DNA of 64,000 nt from Pisaster brevispinus (GCA_023634235.1 JAMKCF010000001.1:32265272-32329271); one strand, 5' to 3'. Shown: positions 31,869 to 46,500, numbered from the stretch's first letter. Made by a program: numbers and translations. Notes: generated from the sequence alone by a model not told the origin.

Positions 31869-34800
31869 GTAAGATCAATCTTAAGCTCATCGGCAATCTA
31901 TTAAAAGTTATGGTTTAGGACTAATATTGGAATTCATTGATATTATGATAGCGTCACCCGGCCACGTCTCTTTGCATTGCATCAGTATCGTGATAAATGG
32001 CAGTGGATGTATTGTTTTTTTATTGGACTAGTATTTGTTATTGTTTACTTCTTCTTTTTTAATATAGATAATCGTACTCTCCCCTTGCTAAGTTGCTCAT
32101 GACAAAGTAGTTGAGCTCAGATAGGCATACATTTAAATGAGAGGCTTTATTACAGTCATTTGACCAGTTCGGGATCATTGACCAGTTCGGGATCACTTCA
32201 ACCCCATAATTAAGTTACTTCTCACATTACCAATTTCTTTTGATACATGTGAAGAATAACATGCAATAAACCAACAAACCCAAAATAAGGTTCCAAACTT
32301 CATCAACAAATAAATTATGGCCATTTTCTTGAAGTTTGTCTGCGATTTTGATCATTAAAAAATTTATAAAAAAAATGTTGGTTGAAAAACGCTGTTAAAA
32401 CTTCTCACCTTTAAAATTTGAACGCCAGGGCGAATAACATTTATGTTAAATGCTTAGAATGTGTAAAAAATATTTCAGGTAAATACTGAGCAGTCATCTT
32501 GTTTTTTTGAGGAGACGAAATTACTGAAATCGTCTTTTGGGGGGCATCGTACCCTTGACCAGTTCAGGATCACTCACTACTCAGCATCTCTCATTGCGTC
32601 AAATGGTGCCGCACTCGGTGAGGTAAAATCTTACTGCTGCAGTCGAAAGTTTATTTGTTGCTTTTAAGATACATTTCTTCAACAAATTCTTGTAGGAATA
32701 TTGTTTTTTTGTGAGAAAATGAAACTTGGAGGAGGAAATTGCGACTGTAAGAATAGATATTTGGGTCAATGTTGCTTTTAGGCATGCTTCACCTTTTCAT
32801 TTGCCTTTGCTGTTGTTTTGTGTTTTTGTTGCTGGATTTTTGCGCTGCTGTTGAATACACTTGCATGAAATTCACTGGAGAAAGGAAGTCCATGTCCATG
32901 CCAACACACTTGTGAAGTTTGTGTCCTTGAGAGAGAGTTTTATGAATGGGAGTATTGGTTTGCAATAGAGGGCAAACTACTGATTCAGAATAGAATCAAC
33001 TGATCCTGAACTGGTCAAACAGGTGACAATACTTTTCTCAAAGCCTCTTCAAAAGTACTAATCTTTTTTGTCAGTGGATACTTGGTGAGTTTTATAACAT
33101 GTTTAGGTAAACTGATAAACTTTTTTGTTTAAAATGTCAAAGAGATTGCAACCAAAAACAATGTGAATTCAAAAAGTGATCCCGAACTGGTCAAATGACT
33201 GTATCATAAAACAAAATGTTACTTTTCTACTTACTTAGTTTATGCAATTATGGTTTATCAAAAACAAAACAATTATTTATCCCGTTGACGTTGGGGGCCG
33301 TTGTGCTGACATGCTGATTGATTGTGATTGGTGTTGTTGGGCGCAATTTTTGAAGAAGGCCACGCAAGGCAATTTGAAAATTTGCGAATTGCGTGCGCCC
33401 AATTTTTGAACTGAAGTTTGATTGAATGTTTGCTAGGGTCCAGTAAACATTTTGAGCTACAGGCCCTGCAGTCTTGTGGATTTTTACCCCCAAATTCAAG
33501 CCCCGATTTGTGTTCAATTCTTCACCAAAAATAGTGTGATTTGGAACTTGTGAGTTGGTTAAATTTTAAGATGTCCAAACTTATTTCTTGTGTCCAGATG
33601 AGGTGGGAGCCCTTGTGTTCGATGCTGGGTCATACTCCATCAGAGCTGGCTACGCAGGGGAAGACTCTCCTAAGGTAAGTAACTTACGGAAGCAATAAAT
33701 GTAGTGGCCTAGATTGGTAAATACTCCAAAAATTAATGACCATAAAAACTTACTTGGTGAGAAGCACTGCAGCTTCTTTCCTTCCTTCCTTCCTATAGAT
33801 AGAGTGCAGCTTTCAAATGTTTGAATATAAATGCACTGCCAGACACACCGGGGCAAATTCCTTCTATTAGCATTAAGTGTGTACTGGGGTCTTTTACAAG
33901 CATTGATGGTACACACGGGACCTACTGCTTTGCATCCCATCCGAAGGATGAAGCAATAATGGTGTCTCTAAAAGTGTCTTGCTTAAGGACACAAGTGTCA
34001 AGATCGGGACTCGAACCCACACTCTGCTGGTCGGAAACACCAGAGCTTGAGTCCGTTGCTCTTAACCGCTCGGCCATGTCACGCCCAGCTGTTGATAGCA
34101 TAAACTATTTTGAGAAAGTATTCCCTTCGAAGTGATATGGTTAGGATAATTTTCCACCGAAAAAAACATGTTTTAATCTGGGAAACAATTCATGCATGAA
34201 TCGTTTCTCAGATTTCTGAGGGTTGGTGTCAGCTTGCAAATGCTGTGGCCAGAGATGCTGTTGGTACCTCGCTAAACTTGGATGGTTTCAATGTTCATGT
34301 GAAAATACAGCGTTGAAAGTATTTTGCTGGGTTTTTTTTTTTCCTAACAAGTAGACAGCTTTTCAGCTGAAACTTTCACATGTGCCTTTATTGTAATTTG
34401 TATCTTTCTTTATTACTTTGCCTATGAATCAGCATTGCATTGAAAAAAAATGAAAGTTTATGACCCAACTCTGATATAAAAAGTAATAAATTTATGACCC
34501 ACCCTTTCTCATCCTCAGGCCGAGATCCCAACAGCGTTAGGTGCCTTAGACAACAAAGAAACAGAGTCCCTGGATATGGACGGATTAGCCTCGGGGTCCA
34601 TCAGGGATGGAAAGAAGAAATACATCATAGACGTCAACTCTCTCTCAGTTCCCCTGGCTGGAGTTGAAATGGGAAACCCCCTGAAAGACGGCATGAGTAA
34701 GTAGCCACTCAAACCACCTTGTAATTGTTAATGTGACCCAAACCAAAGATAAACAGCAAGTAAAAAACATGCTGAGAACCTCGTTTCAATGGGAGACTTT

Positions 34801-37562
34801 TGGGGACACTAGGTGGCAGCAAACTTATCAGGTAAATCCATTGTTCTCAGAATTGTTTCAATGGGAGGCTTTTGGGGACACTAGGTGGCAGCAGACTTAC
34901 CAGGTAAATCCATTGTTCTAAGAATTGTTTCAATGGGAGACTTTTGGGGACACTAGGTGGCAGCAAACTTATCAGGTAAATCCATTGTTCTCAGAATTGT
35001 TTCAATGGGAGGCTTTTGGGGACACTAGGTGGCAGCAGACTTACCAGGTAAATCCATTGTTCTAAGAATTGTTTCAATGGGAGGCTTTTGGGGACACTAG
35101 GTGGCAGCAGACTTACCAGGTAAATCCATTTTTCTCAGAATTGTTTCAATGGGAGGCTTTTGGGGACACTAGGTGGCAGCAGACTTACCAGGTAAATCCA
35201 TTGTTCTAAGAATTGTTTCAATGGGAGGCTTTTGGGGACACTAGGTGGCAGCAGACTTACCGGGTAAACTAATTGTTCTCAGAATTTTGCCCATGCTCAG
35301 AATGATGTGAACAGTGAAAATTTACCTCGTAAGTCTGCTGCCATTTTTTTTCATTCTAGGGAGAACCCTGTGATTATGGTGAAGGACTGGGTTTAAACAA
35401 TACTGGCAATAAAGAGGGCCTCCTAGGTCAATTTCATTTTTTGTGATCCACCCATTTTCCAATAAATAGAGTCCGGATGAAAATGGAAACAAAACTAACA
35501 AGTCTAGTACCTTCACGTTAAATTGATGTAAAATGTCACAGTCTACGATACCTTTCAAGTGCATTTTTTGTCAAAGTCCAAAAACGTCTGATGACATCAG
35601 ATTTCAAATAGGGTTTTTGTACATTTTTGTACAGAGAATTCTTAGTTGATTCCTGAATTTTGATGACATTCAATCAAAGTAGCATTGAATTTGGTGGGAA
35701 ATTATACAGATCCTTTTGTTTTTGATGTCCGATGACGTCATGTTTTGAATTTCGCTCTGCGAGAGTATCAATTAGAATGGCATTTTACACCATTTTAACG
35801 TTAGGTTTATAGAGATTTTTAATTTGTCCACCACTTATGAGGACTCTTTCTATTCTTGAAAATGAGTGCCTCACAAAAATAAATTTGACCCTCAAGGCCC
35901 TCTTTAAACTATAACAGCACATTATTTTAATATACACATATGGACTGGCAATGAGGTCACTAGAGCACGTCTATTCCCCCGAGGAACAGTGAGTGACCAG
36001 AAGAGGGACCTATTTCCCGAGCCTCGGGATATAGGTCCCTCTTCTGGTCACTCAAAGGCCCGAGGGGGAATAGACGTGTTCTAGTGACCGAATCATGACA
36101 GTCCATATGTGTTTTATAACACACCTCCAGGAGTAACGTGATCCGACGATCCAGACGCCGCCTTTTTTTCATGTATAGATGAGCCTGGCAAACCTCTTGA
36201 GGGTGCTGTTACCAGTCAAAAATTGAAAGACTAATGCCCGCTTCGGGAACTATTTCCCGCAAACTACGTGCATGCGATGTCTAGTTCATGGTTGCGCAAA
36301 TCTCATGCACTAGCCTATAATACATGTGACCGTGTTTCAGCCAACCAGAATACAGAACTAGCAAGAGGTGTGTTATAATTGTTGTTACGACTTACTAATG
36401 GAATGTTTTTGGCACTTTCTAGTTGATGATTGGGATATGTTTGGTGCGCTCTTGGACTACACCTATAAGAGATACATCCAGTCAGATTCTGCAGAACATC
36501 CAGTACTCATGTCAGAACCACCGGTATGTATTCTGCATACTTCTACAACCTCGTAGAACAATTATTGATTCGTAGGATTTGAAACTTTGCATGGTGGAAG
36601 TATAACTAAGTAAGGTTTGCGGTAACACCATGTGAAAATTTCTTTTGAGTAGTGTAGGTTCTGAAAAGAACTGGTGGTTAACGACTCAACGTTTCGATCA
36701 GTATGCTCTGACCGTCTTCAGGAGAATGCTGGACTCTGTTGCTGGATGCTGCTTAAGTAATGGAATAAAGCTGCTTTATTCCATTTGTTTTGAATATTTA
36801 GGCCTGGATTTATATGGAAGCCATGGACTCTTTTGCCTGTCATGCCCGCGGTCTTGGCCTTGGTGCCCCTTCGAATAATAATAATAACTAGTATATAACT
36901 AGTATAATAACTAGAATATATCTCATATATTTAAGATTTTCCAAAGGAAGTGCTCCCTTGGTGAAATGAAAACGGCCCTTGCCCTCTCAAAGATGAAATT
37001 CCAGGGCTGAATAGCCTGCTGGCCAATCCCCAACTGACTCAAACTACTTTTTCGACTAAATTCTATGGTCAAAGAGCCTTCCACTTCATTGCACCTTCGT
37101 TATGGAACGACTTACCTCTTCATATTCGCCAAGCTGACTCTCTTCAGATTTTCAAAGGACTTTTCAAGACTCCTTTGTTTGAATCTTTCTTTTTGTAACA
37201 ATTGCTTTTAGTATATTTTTTCAAAGGCTCCTGCATTATGCGCTATACAGTATATATGTCTCGTATTATTATTATTATTAGTTTGTTATACTTTCTTTTT
37301 GCACTGCAGTGGAACACAAGACACAAGAGAGAGAAGCTGACTGAAGTTATGTTTGAGAAATACAGCATTCCAGCCTTCTTTCTCTGCAAGAATGCAGTTC
37401 TTACTGCGTATCCTTCATAATAAATAAAGTACATGTGACTAATTCACGCATCGGTGATTCTTTTGAATATAAACCCTAAACTCTTTCAGAATCAGCATCT
37501 ACTTTTTTTTCCCCGTTTTTGAACCTAGAGTGCCCAGCTCTTCGAGGTTTTTCAAAATTCTG

Positions 37563-37594
<32 letters not shown>

Positions 37595-40500
37595 GTGCTG
37601 ATTTGTGACCCCTTGGTACATCCCAAGGTCAATAGATAGGTTGCAATATTATGTAAATCGGCCATCTTTACGGGCAATTTGGAACACGCAGTCATGCGTT
37701 TCGCGTTAGAACGGCGTGCAGCACGCGCACATTTCACAAAACTCATTGCACGATTGGTTAATAAACAGCGCGGCTGCGTTAACAATTTGAGCGCTTGACG
37801 CGCCTGCAAGCCAAAATGCAATTTTTCCGTAAATATGGCGTCTATTGGGAACTATCTGTACTAGTATTTCTTGACCAATGATGCCCTCTTGTGACAACTT
37901 GTACATTATGGGTCATAGTTGTAGGATTGATGACACTTTTTGAGTACATGATAAAGATCGTACATGTACGATACTAGCGCTTTCGGAATACATAAAATAG
38001 ATCGTACATGTACGGCCTTAGCATTGAGAGGAGTCAAGTGCGAACTTGCATAAAAAAACTTATAAATAAAGCGTAGTCTGGTGAGAAAGTATAAGTACAT
38101 GAACCCCCCTTAACTTTGCGCCATCAGTTTTGCAAACATACGCTCCACAGGGCTGGTGATAGACAGTGGAGCGACACACACTACAGCCACACCAGTACAT
38201 GAAGGCTATGTTTTACAGCAAGGTATGTGTGCATGCCATTTATTTGTTTATTTTTATTTATTTATTTAAAAAAAAAATCTGGTTTGTTCATATTACATGT
38301 CTTAAAACACGAGGTAGGCAGCCACAAAAGAGCAGCTGATGTAAGCACGTTTACAATTTACAGGAATTTAGAAAATTCACATACCAGTTAAAAAGAGTTT
38401 ATTGTACAAAGTTGAGAAATTTTTGACTTTATCTGAATTAATTTTAATGTCTGCCTGGTAACAAAAAAGTCGTCATCCTTTTAAAATCATGCCCTAGTTC
38501 TGACGATACTGTACTGCGAAGCTCATTGAAATCCAAAACTCATTTACTGAGGTATATCAAACAAATCGGTGCTATGAAGTACTTAATCAGTGTTAATTGC
38601 AATTTCAAGTCCGTAATAAGGCCCGGAATTTCATCTTTGAGAGGGCAAGGCCATTTTCATTTTGCAAAGGGCACTTCTATCGAAAATCTTAAAGTCTATG
38701 GGAAACTTGTGAAAAGGCAATAAGGACAAGACCAGGGGCAACAGAGGCCATGGCCTCCCTGGCTTCCGTGTAATTCCAGGCCTGAGTAGTCAAAAGTCAT
38801 TAAGTGAAAAATGACAATATTTTCGAAAAAGTAAATCGAAACCCGAAGGTAAATTTTTGTTCGTGGATGGATTCAGCGTGTGTGTGTGTGAAAATTCTGA
38901 GACAGTTTTTGGCTGTTTTCTCAGCGAGTAAACACTGTATGCAGCTTTGATTGTATCTTTCTTATAGTGTTGCCTATAAATCAGCATTACGTTGAAACAA
39001 ACCAGGCTATGACCCTACCTTTACTTTAAGTTGTCTTGTGTCCCTTTGTTGGACAGGTATCGTCAAGAGTCCATTAGCCGGAGACTTTGTCACCATGCAG
39101 TGTAAGGAGCTCTTTGACGAGATGAAAATAGAAGTGGTCCCGCCATACCTTATAGCTTCCAAGGCAAGTAACGTACGTTTGTGGTAACACCATGTACATG
39201 AGTAGGAGTTGAAACTTTGCATGGTGGAGATACAATCAAATAAGGTTTGCAGTAACAGCATGTACATGAGTAGGATTTGAAACTTTGCAAGGTGGAGATA
39301 CAATCTAGTAAGGTTTGCAGTAACACCATGTACATAAGTAGGATTTGAAACTTTGCATGGTGGACGTACAATCTAGACAGGTCTGTGGTAGCACTGTGTA
39401 CATGAGTAGGATTTGGAACTTTGCATGGTGGAGATACAATCTAGTAAGTTTTGCAGTAACACCATGTACATGAGTACGATTTGAAACTTTGCATAGTGGA
39501 GATACAATCTAGTAAGGTTTGCAATAAAACCATGTACATGAGTAGGGTTTGAAGCTTCGTATGGTGGAGATACAATCTAGTAAGGTTTGCGGTAACATCA
39601 TGTACATTTAGTATTTTGTTTGGGGATGGGTGATTAGCTGAAGGTGACGCAGCTTCGCCTGTTCTTGGATACATCTATGGTTGGTGACTAAACAACTTTC
39701 TTGGGTAGTGACTGGAGAGACACATTTGTCCAATAAATCCCTCATGTTACCACGGATCTCACAAAAGATTGCATACCGGCAGATGGGCCTGGCGGGACAC
39801 TGCCACAGACATCCAGAACTGCCGACAAGCAGACTGGTTCTGTGGGAACCAATTCATGGGGTGAAGCTGAGGGGCTGACGGAAGAGGACGGGCTATGTCG
39901 GTGTCCTCGGGTGTAAGGGTTGTGCGGAAGCCACAACAGAGCTGGCTTCCTGCATAGAGGAAAGAGAAGATTGGAGTCGCAGTAGGATGTTCTGCCTGCT
40001 GGTGACATAATAAACCTAGACTGGTTCCCTGTCTTTATCCGCCTGTCTTTATCCGCAAGGATAAAGACAGGCGGATATCAGTGGATAAACTTGCAGTTGA
40101 TGTAAGGTTTTCAAATTCTGTGTTGTGATTTGTCTGCTCCAAAGTGGCGCAGTTTTTCACCTGCATACACCAGCAGTTAACTGTACTTTTGATCGTCTGC
40201 TGCTGCAGTGTGCATAATGTTTGTACTCGTTTGTTATCAAGTGTAATGTGTGTACACGTGTGAATGGGATGCGAGGTCAAAGGTACATCTGGCAGGATCC
40301 TGCCAGGTGCTTCAAGGCTGGGGTGTGGCGTTATTCAGCCCCGAAGTGTGATGTCAGATGTTTAGGCTTTACCTAAACCTGTTTTGTGTTTGCCATTCAC
40401 AGGAGGCAGTCAAAGAGGGCGCACCTGCCAACTTCAAGAGGAGGGAGGTACCCCAGGTAACGAAGTCATGGCATAACTACAAAGTCAAACAGTTGATGCA

Positions 40501-43500
40501 AGATTTTCAGACCACAACCCTTCAAGTTGCTGATACACCTTACGAGCCAGAGTAAGTTTTTTCTCTTTTGTGTTTGTGGCGGAGTGGTTAAGAACACTGG
40601 ATTCAAGCTCTGGTGTTGCTGATCAGTGTTGATCAAACAGTGTTGGTTTGAGTCCTGCACTTGGCACTTGTGTTCTTAAGCAAGATACGTTTAAATTGCC
40701 TTGTCCTTCGGATGATATATTAAACTGTAGGTCGCGTGTACTAGGATTGGTAGTGCATGTAAAAGAACCCAGAACACTTATCACAGAAGAGTAGGGGGTT
40801 AACCACGGTGTTTCTGGTTCACATAGCACGAACCCTTGTTTACAGGTTTCCTCAGGCTTGCGAGCTGCATTGATTAAGTACACTTATGAGGCATCCTTGG
40901 TTTCACTACCAGAAATATATAATAATTTAGAGTTTTAAACTGTCAAGAGATCACCCGTTTAATCATTTGTGTCATTTCTAGTTTGTTTTCAGATCTTTAT
41001 TGACTTATTTTTGTCTCTGCTTTCAAACTCTCGTCAGCTCTGCAGATCAGCTTCCATCTGTCCTGTACGATTTTCCGAACGGCTACCATCAAGAATTCGC
41101 CGAGGAACGAGTCCGTATTCCAGAGGGACTCTTTGACCCCTCACATGTTAAGGTCTGTAGATCCGGCTGATTTCATTTGGAAAATCTTCTTAAAACCCTC
41201 CGTAAAGCAATGAGTACAGTTTTCAACTCTCCCTGACCAAATTTTGTTTTTAGTACGTGTATATTGTATTTTGTTCTCCTGCATTTGTTGTACTTATTAT
41301 AATATGCAGTGGTTATATTCTTGTCGGTGTTGTGCATTATGAATTTCCATTGTTATAATTTACGTGAACTTGCAAATGCTCTTTTGTATTTTTGATTTTC
41401 ATGTGCATCTTGAATCTTTGTAGTTTCCGGTGTTGATTTTTTAATTCTTTGAACACAAAACCAAAGCTTGCTATTGTTGTTTTCCATTTGTATTTGGTTT
41501 TGAGTACTGCTTTCGTTTTGAATATTCATGCATTTATGTATTTTACCATAGACCTTATGCATTGCTTGTTTGTATATATTTTTTTCTTCACTTTTTTAGA
41601 TTTACTTTTACATTTTTACCATTCTAGTGCAGGGTTTAATTGTTCTACAATGACTTACAAATATAGCTGAGGATCTATCAAACTGTCACACTGAGCTTTC
41701 TTGAAACACAATATCATGCCTAAATCTCTGACAATATCTTTTGTTGGCCACGCATTCGTTTTGCGCTTCCTTCTGGCACACACTGTTAAATTGTTGTCCA
41801 ATTTTTGGACAGTGAATAACATCCGTCAACACTCTTCCTACTCCAGGGTTTTGAGGGCAACACCATGCTTGGTGTCGGCCACGTGGCCAGTACTAGTATC
41901 GGACTTCTGGACGCTGACATCAGAGCTGTAAGTATTGAAGTGTACATCTTAGAGTTGCAGTCAACCGTGTAAGTCTCGTGCATGTTCGAACTTCTTGGAC
42001 CAAATTGGTCCCAACCATATTGAGTGTAGCATGGGCACGATTCTGTTTCTTCAAATACTTCAGTTTAGACTAGTTTATGACTGTATAAAGTATAGTGGGG
42101 TTTTTTTTTTGGGGGGGGAAGTAAAATCTAGTCTTGAAATATATGAAAGTAAAAAGTTTTTAACAAATCAACCCAAAGAAAACCCGAGAATAAGACTTGA
42201 CCTTCTTTTTCCGGTTACTGATAAAAATTTAAGAATTATGCCCAACTGACATTCATGTTAGCATTAAACTTTCGTGGTTTATTCAAGCATGGTTCATTCA
42301 ATGATTGGCATATGGGGTTTTAAAAAAAAATATGCATCGACTTTTCCTTTGAATCAGGCCATAGCCGTTGCCCAAACCATGTGTGGCAAGGATTACCCCC
42401 TTTCTATATTTTGTTCTGGGAATGTCAGGAGGTTGTTTTTTTTTGGGGGGGGGGTTTAGGGGGGTACATCTGTTCTAGAGGAAATGAGTGTATTCAAGCA
42501 TGGAAACTTTTTATTTTATTTATTTTATTATTATTATTAATTATCAGGGATATGATTTCGCCGTTTTCTTTCCAGAAATTTTTTTTTTTTTTTAACAACC
42601 CCCCCCCCCCAAGAAAAAAAACCCAAACTTGTTTTAAATTTAGACCATAATAGCATGAAGATAAAACTAAATAGAATGCCCCAAATTGCAGATTAGGGCT
42701 TTTAAAACAAAAGATAAAAGTAGGCTTTGAGCTTGCAAGTTTTCGCGCTTTGCGCTCAAAGTTCATTTATTTTTATCAACAGCCTCTCACATCCTTGTAT
42801 TATTAAAATAAAACATTTTTTTGGGGGTACAAAGCCACTGATTCTGACATGGCCATTTTATTTATTATTATTTTGGCGTGTCATGGCCTAGCGGTTAAGA
42901 GCACCGGATTCAAGCTCTGGTGTTTGAGCAGCAGAGTGTGGGTTCGAGTCCCGGTCGTGACACTTGTGTCCTTAAGCAAGACACTTAACCATTATTGGGG
43001 AGGTAATGCATTCTGCTCTACCAGCCTGGCTCCTAGTGTATGATACCCATGCCTACATCCGTATGGACTGTAAAGGGGGTAACCCTGTTTCAGCCCCGGG
43101 AGTAGGTGGCAACGGCCCCTGGAAAAAAAAATAGTTGATTGTAGCCCACACCTTGAAGTGGCCTCCGGGCCTTGTGTGTCTGGCGACTTGCATAAAAAAA
43201 TAAAAATAAAAAAAAATAATAATTTTTTTTTTTGGTTGTTGTTTTGATGCCCACAGGCAATGTACAGCAATGTGATCGTCACAGGAGGAAACACCTTATT
43301 GAATGGATTCATCGATCGCCTCCAGAGAGAACTTCAAAATAAAACACCCCAGGTAATGAAAGAAATATTGCTTTATCCCGTTCCTAAGTTAGGGGGCTTT
43401 CGGGTTGGCTTCGTGGTATCTTTCCTTGCCTTCCACCTCCAGGGTCCTGGTTCAAACCCCACCAGGGGCACTATGTGCATTGGATTTTCAGTCCCTTGGA

Positions 43501-46500
43501 ATAATTCTCCGGGTCTTTCCTCCAACATCTTAAACTGAAACTTGCTTTCTGTGTCTTCTCTCCAGGGGGGTTCTTGGCTAGTACAGTGATTAGGTTTGCT
43601 TTTATGAGAGTCCTTGGCTTCAGAACTAAATATAACTAGACATTTAGAGTTTGTGTACAAACTCACGGCTTGAACACAATTAAGTGACTGCATAGTTGAA
43701 AATAAGGTCAATATTATGCAAGATTATAGCATGAAGGTTTGTCATGTAAAATTTCAACTTCCGGTTTTGACAGGACCTAAAGGTCAAATGGGGTCACACT
43801 TTGTACAAGATATCTAGAATTGCCCAAAAGCTTTAAGTTGATGTAATGATTAATAGTGTCTCACGTTTCATTAATAAGATACACATTTTTGTATGTGCAA
43901 ACTTATACTTCCGGTTTGGACCAGAAGTGAAGGTCAAATGGGGTCACACAATGTAAAAGTTTGTAGAATCGTCTAAGGGTTTTAAAATCACGTAATTATA
44001 TTAATATACAAATTTCAGTAAATGAGATATGAATTGTAATTTACAAAATTTCAACTTTTGACCGGTAAATGTCAAATGGGGTCACACTGTGTGTAAGATT
44101 TGTTTAACACTTCAAGAGCTTTCATATGGTGCAAATATCATGTGTATAGCATATATGGTTCTTGAGATATGATTATTTTAATATAAACATTCAATTTAAT
44201 GTGGTGATGTCATCAATGTCATCATTATTCCACATTTTTTTTTTCATGTACACCCTGTGGTCTAGGTATATAGTAAGTTTCAAGTCCGTACAAGCTTTAA
44301 TTTTGGAGATAACAAAAAACATTGTTTTTGCCCTCATTTACGATCTTCGTTGTGACGTAGCTATGACGTCATATTTCATATTTTTATAATGTTCGTGAGC
44401 TAAACAAAATATTATTCATTGAAAGTTTGTTCATATTTTTATTCACTTAGGCTCCAGAGGCCCAAATAACATTTTTTAAAACTTTAATTTCCGGTTTCGA
44501 CCGGAAGTAAAGGCCAAATGAGGTCACAATGTGCATGCAATTTGTACAACATTACAAGACCATTCATATGCATTAAATATCTCGTATGTAGCATCTATGG
44601 TTCTCAAGATATGAATTTTTCAAATTATTTAAGTCATCATTCCAAAAAACTTGCGGTTTCATCTACTCACTAAGATCTTTGTACATGGTAAGTTTCAAGT
44701 TCATACAAGCTTTACTCTTTGCGAAAATTGACGGACAAGTTTCAAGGAGAATAATCAGAAAAAACTAGACATTCAGTTTTTGTTTACTACAAAAACAAGG
44801 TGTTCGTGATCGATGTCATCAAATTATGATTTAATGATATTTTATTTTATCAACCCGATTTGTGGTTCAGGAGTAAGATTTTGTTCCAATACAAATCTTC
44901 AATTTCCGGTTTAAACCAAAAGTAAGGTCAAATGAGGTCATACTGTGTAGCGCTAGGTAAGTCCTAGGTAAGTCCCTTTGTAATGCCGTGAAGTTGATAA
45001 AAATCCAATGTGTGGTTAGGGAGTAATGATTGTTTCAAGTATTGAATTTGGTTATCCGGTTTGAACCGGAAGTCAAGATCAAATTGCGTCACATTTTGTG
45101 TGTCAATTCTTAAGGTAATACATACTTTGCCAATGATGCAAAGATTGTAAAGATTGCTTTAGAAGATATGATTTTTTGAAACATAATTTTTAACCTCCGG
45201 TTTGAACCGGAATTCAGTGTTAAATGAGGTCACACTGTGTATCGTTTGTTAAGTCTTAGGAGCTCTTTCTGATGACGTTTACTTCATAAAAATACAATGA
45301 GTGGTTGAGGAGTTACTATTTTTTTATTATTAAATTCATCTTCCGGTTTGAACCGGAAGTCAAAATCAAATGGCATAACATTTTGTGTATCGTTTCTTCA
45401 CTTGTTACCTACCTCCCAAATGATGCATAGATTGTAAAAATCCAATGTGTGGTTCAGAAGTTATGATTTTTTTGAAACATGAAACTTCAACATCCGGTTT
45501 GAACCGGAAGTTAAGGTCAAACGGGTCACATTTTGTGTAGCACGTGTTTAACTTATTAAGACTGTTCAGACGACGTGAGAATCCAACGTGTGGTTAGATA
45601 TACAGTATATGCTTTTTTCAAATATTACACGGACTATCATTAATTGGGTTTGCAATGTACATGTACAATAAAAAATAGCAAGCGACACTGCATGTCAACT
45701 TTACTACATTGGCATTGTACACAAGCGTGGCTGTGTACAGTGTCGGCGTATGTTTGTGTTGGCCTGCACTATCGTGCGTCGTCATACAATGAAAGTCAAC
45801 AGACACATGCGCTTTGACGCCCGCCCGGTTTTGACCAGATGCAAGAATTAAATTGCTTTAATCTCTGTGCAAAAGGTTTCGGCAAAATAACTCATCTGTA
45901 ACCTGATGCAAAATTCATGTTACAATGTTACGTAGTTTTTGAGATATGAATTTTTGTAATTTTCAACTTCCGGTTTTAACAGGAAGTCAAGGTCAAATGG
46001 GGTCATGTTGTGCGTAGCGTTTGTTGACCTTCTAACGACCTATCCGATGATGTGTAGATTGTAAAAATCCAACATGTGGTTCATGAGTTATGATTTTTTT
46101 ACAAATATTAAACTTTGATTTAATGTAATTTAAAACCTGATGACGTCATCGTGACATCAAGTTTGTGTCGTCTTGATATTGAGGTTCTTATGTCTGATGA
46201 ATTCCAATGTTCAATTCAATTTCAATCTTGAGTTATGCTGTAGATAAGCCCGAAAAAAATGACTTTTTGAAGGAAAATCAACGAAGGCAGACTTCGACCC
46301 AGGGTAACGACCCGGAAGTTAAGATCATACGATTTCGATGTTAATTTCTCAAATGTTGCCCCTATCTTGAACTATCAGATGCCCAACTATGAACATCACA
46401 GCTTTTAAATTCAAGGAAATACAGCAAAAAGCAAATTGTCATTTACAACTTTAAAAACTTGTAATTCGACACCTGATGACGTCATCATGACGTCATCAAA

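Noticed and set aside
39184..39610. CRISPR-like array
   Set aside because: Units are contiguous 68-bp repeats with no unique spacers, and the DNA is animal.
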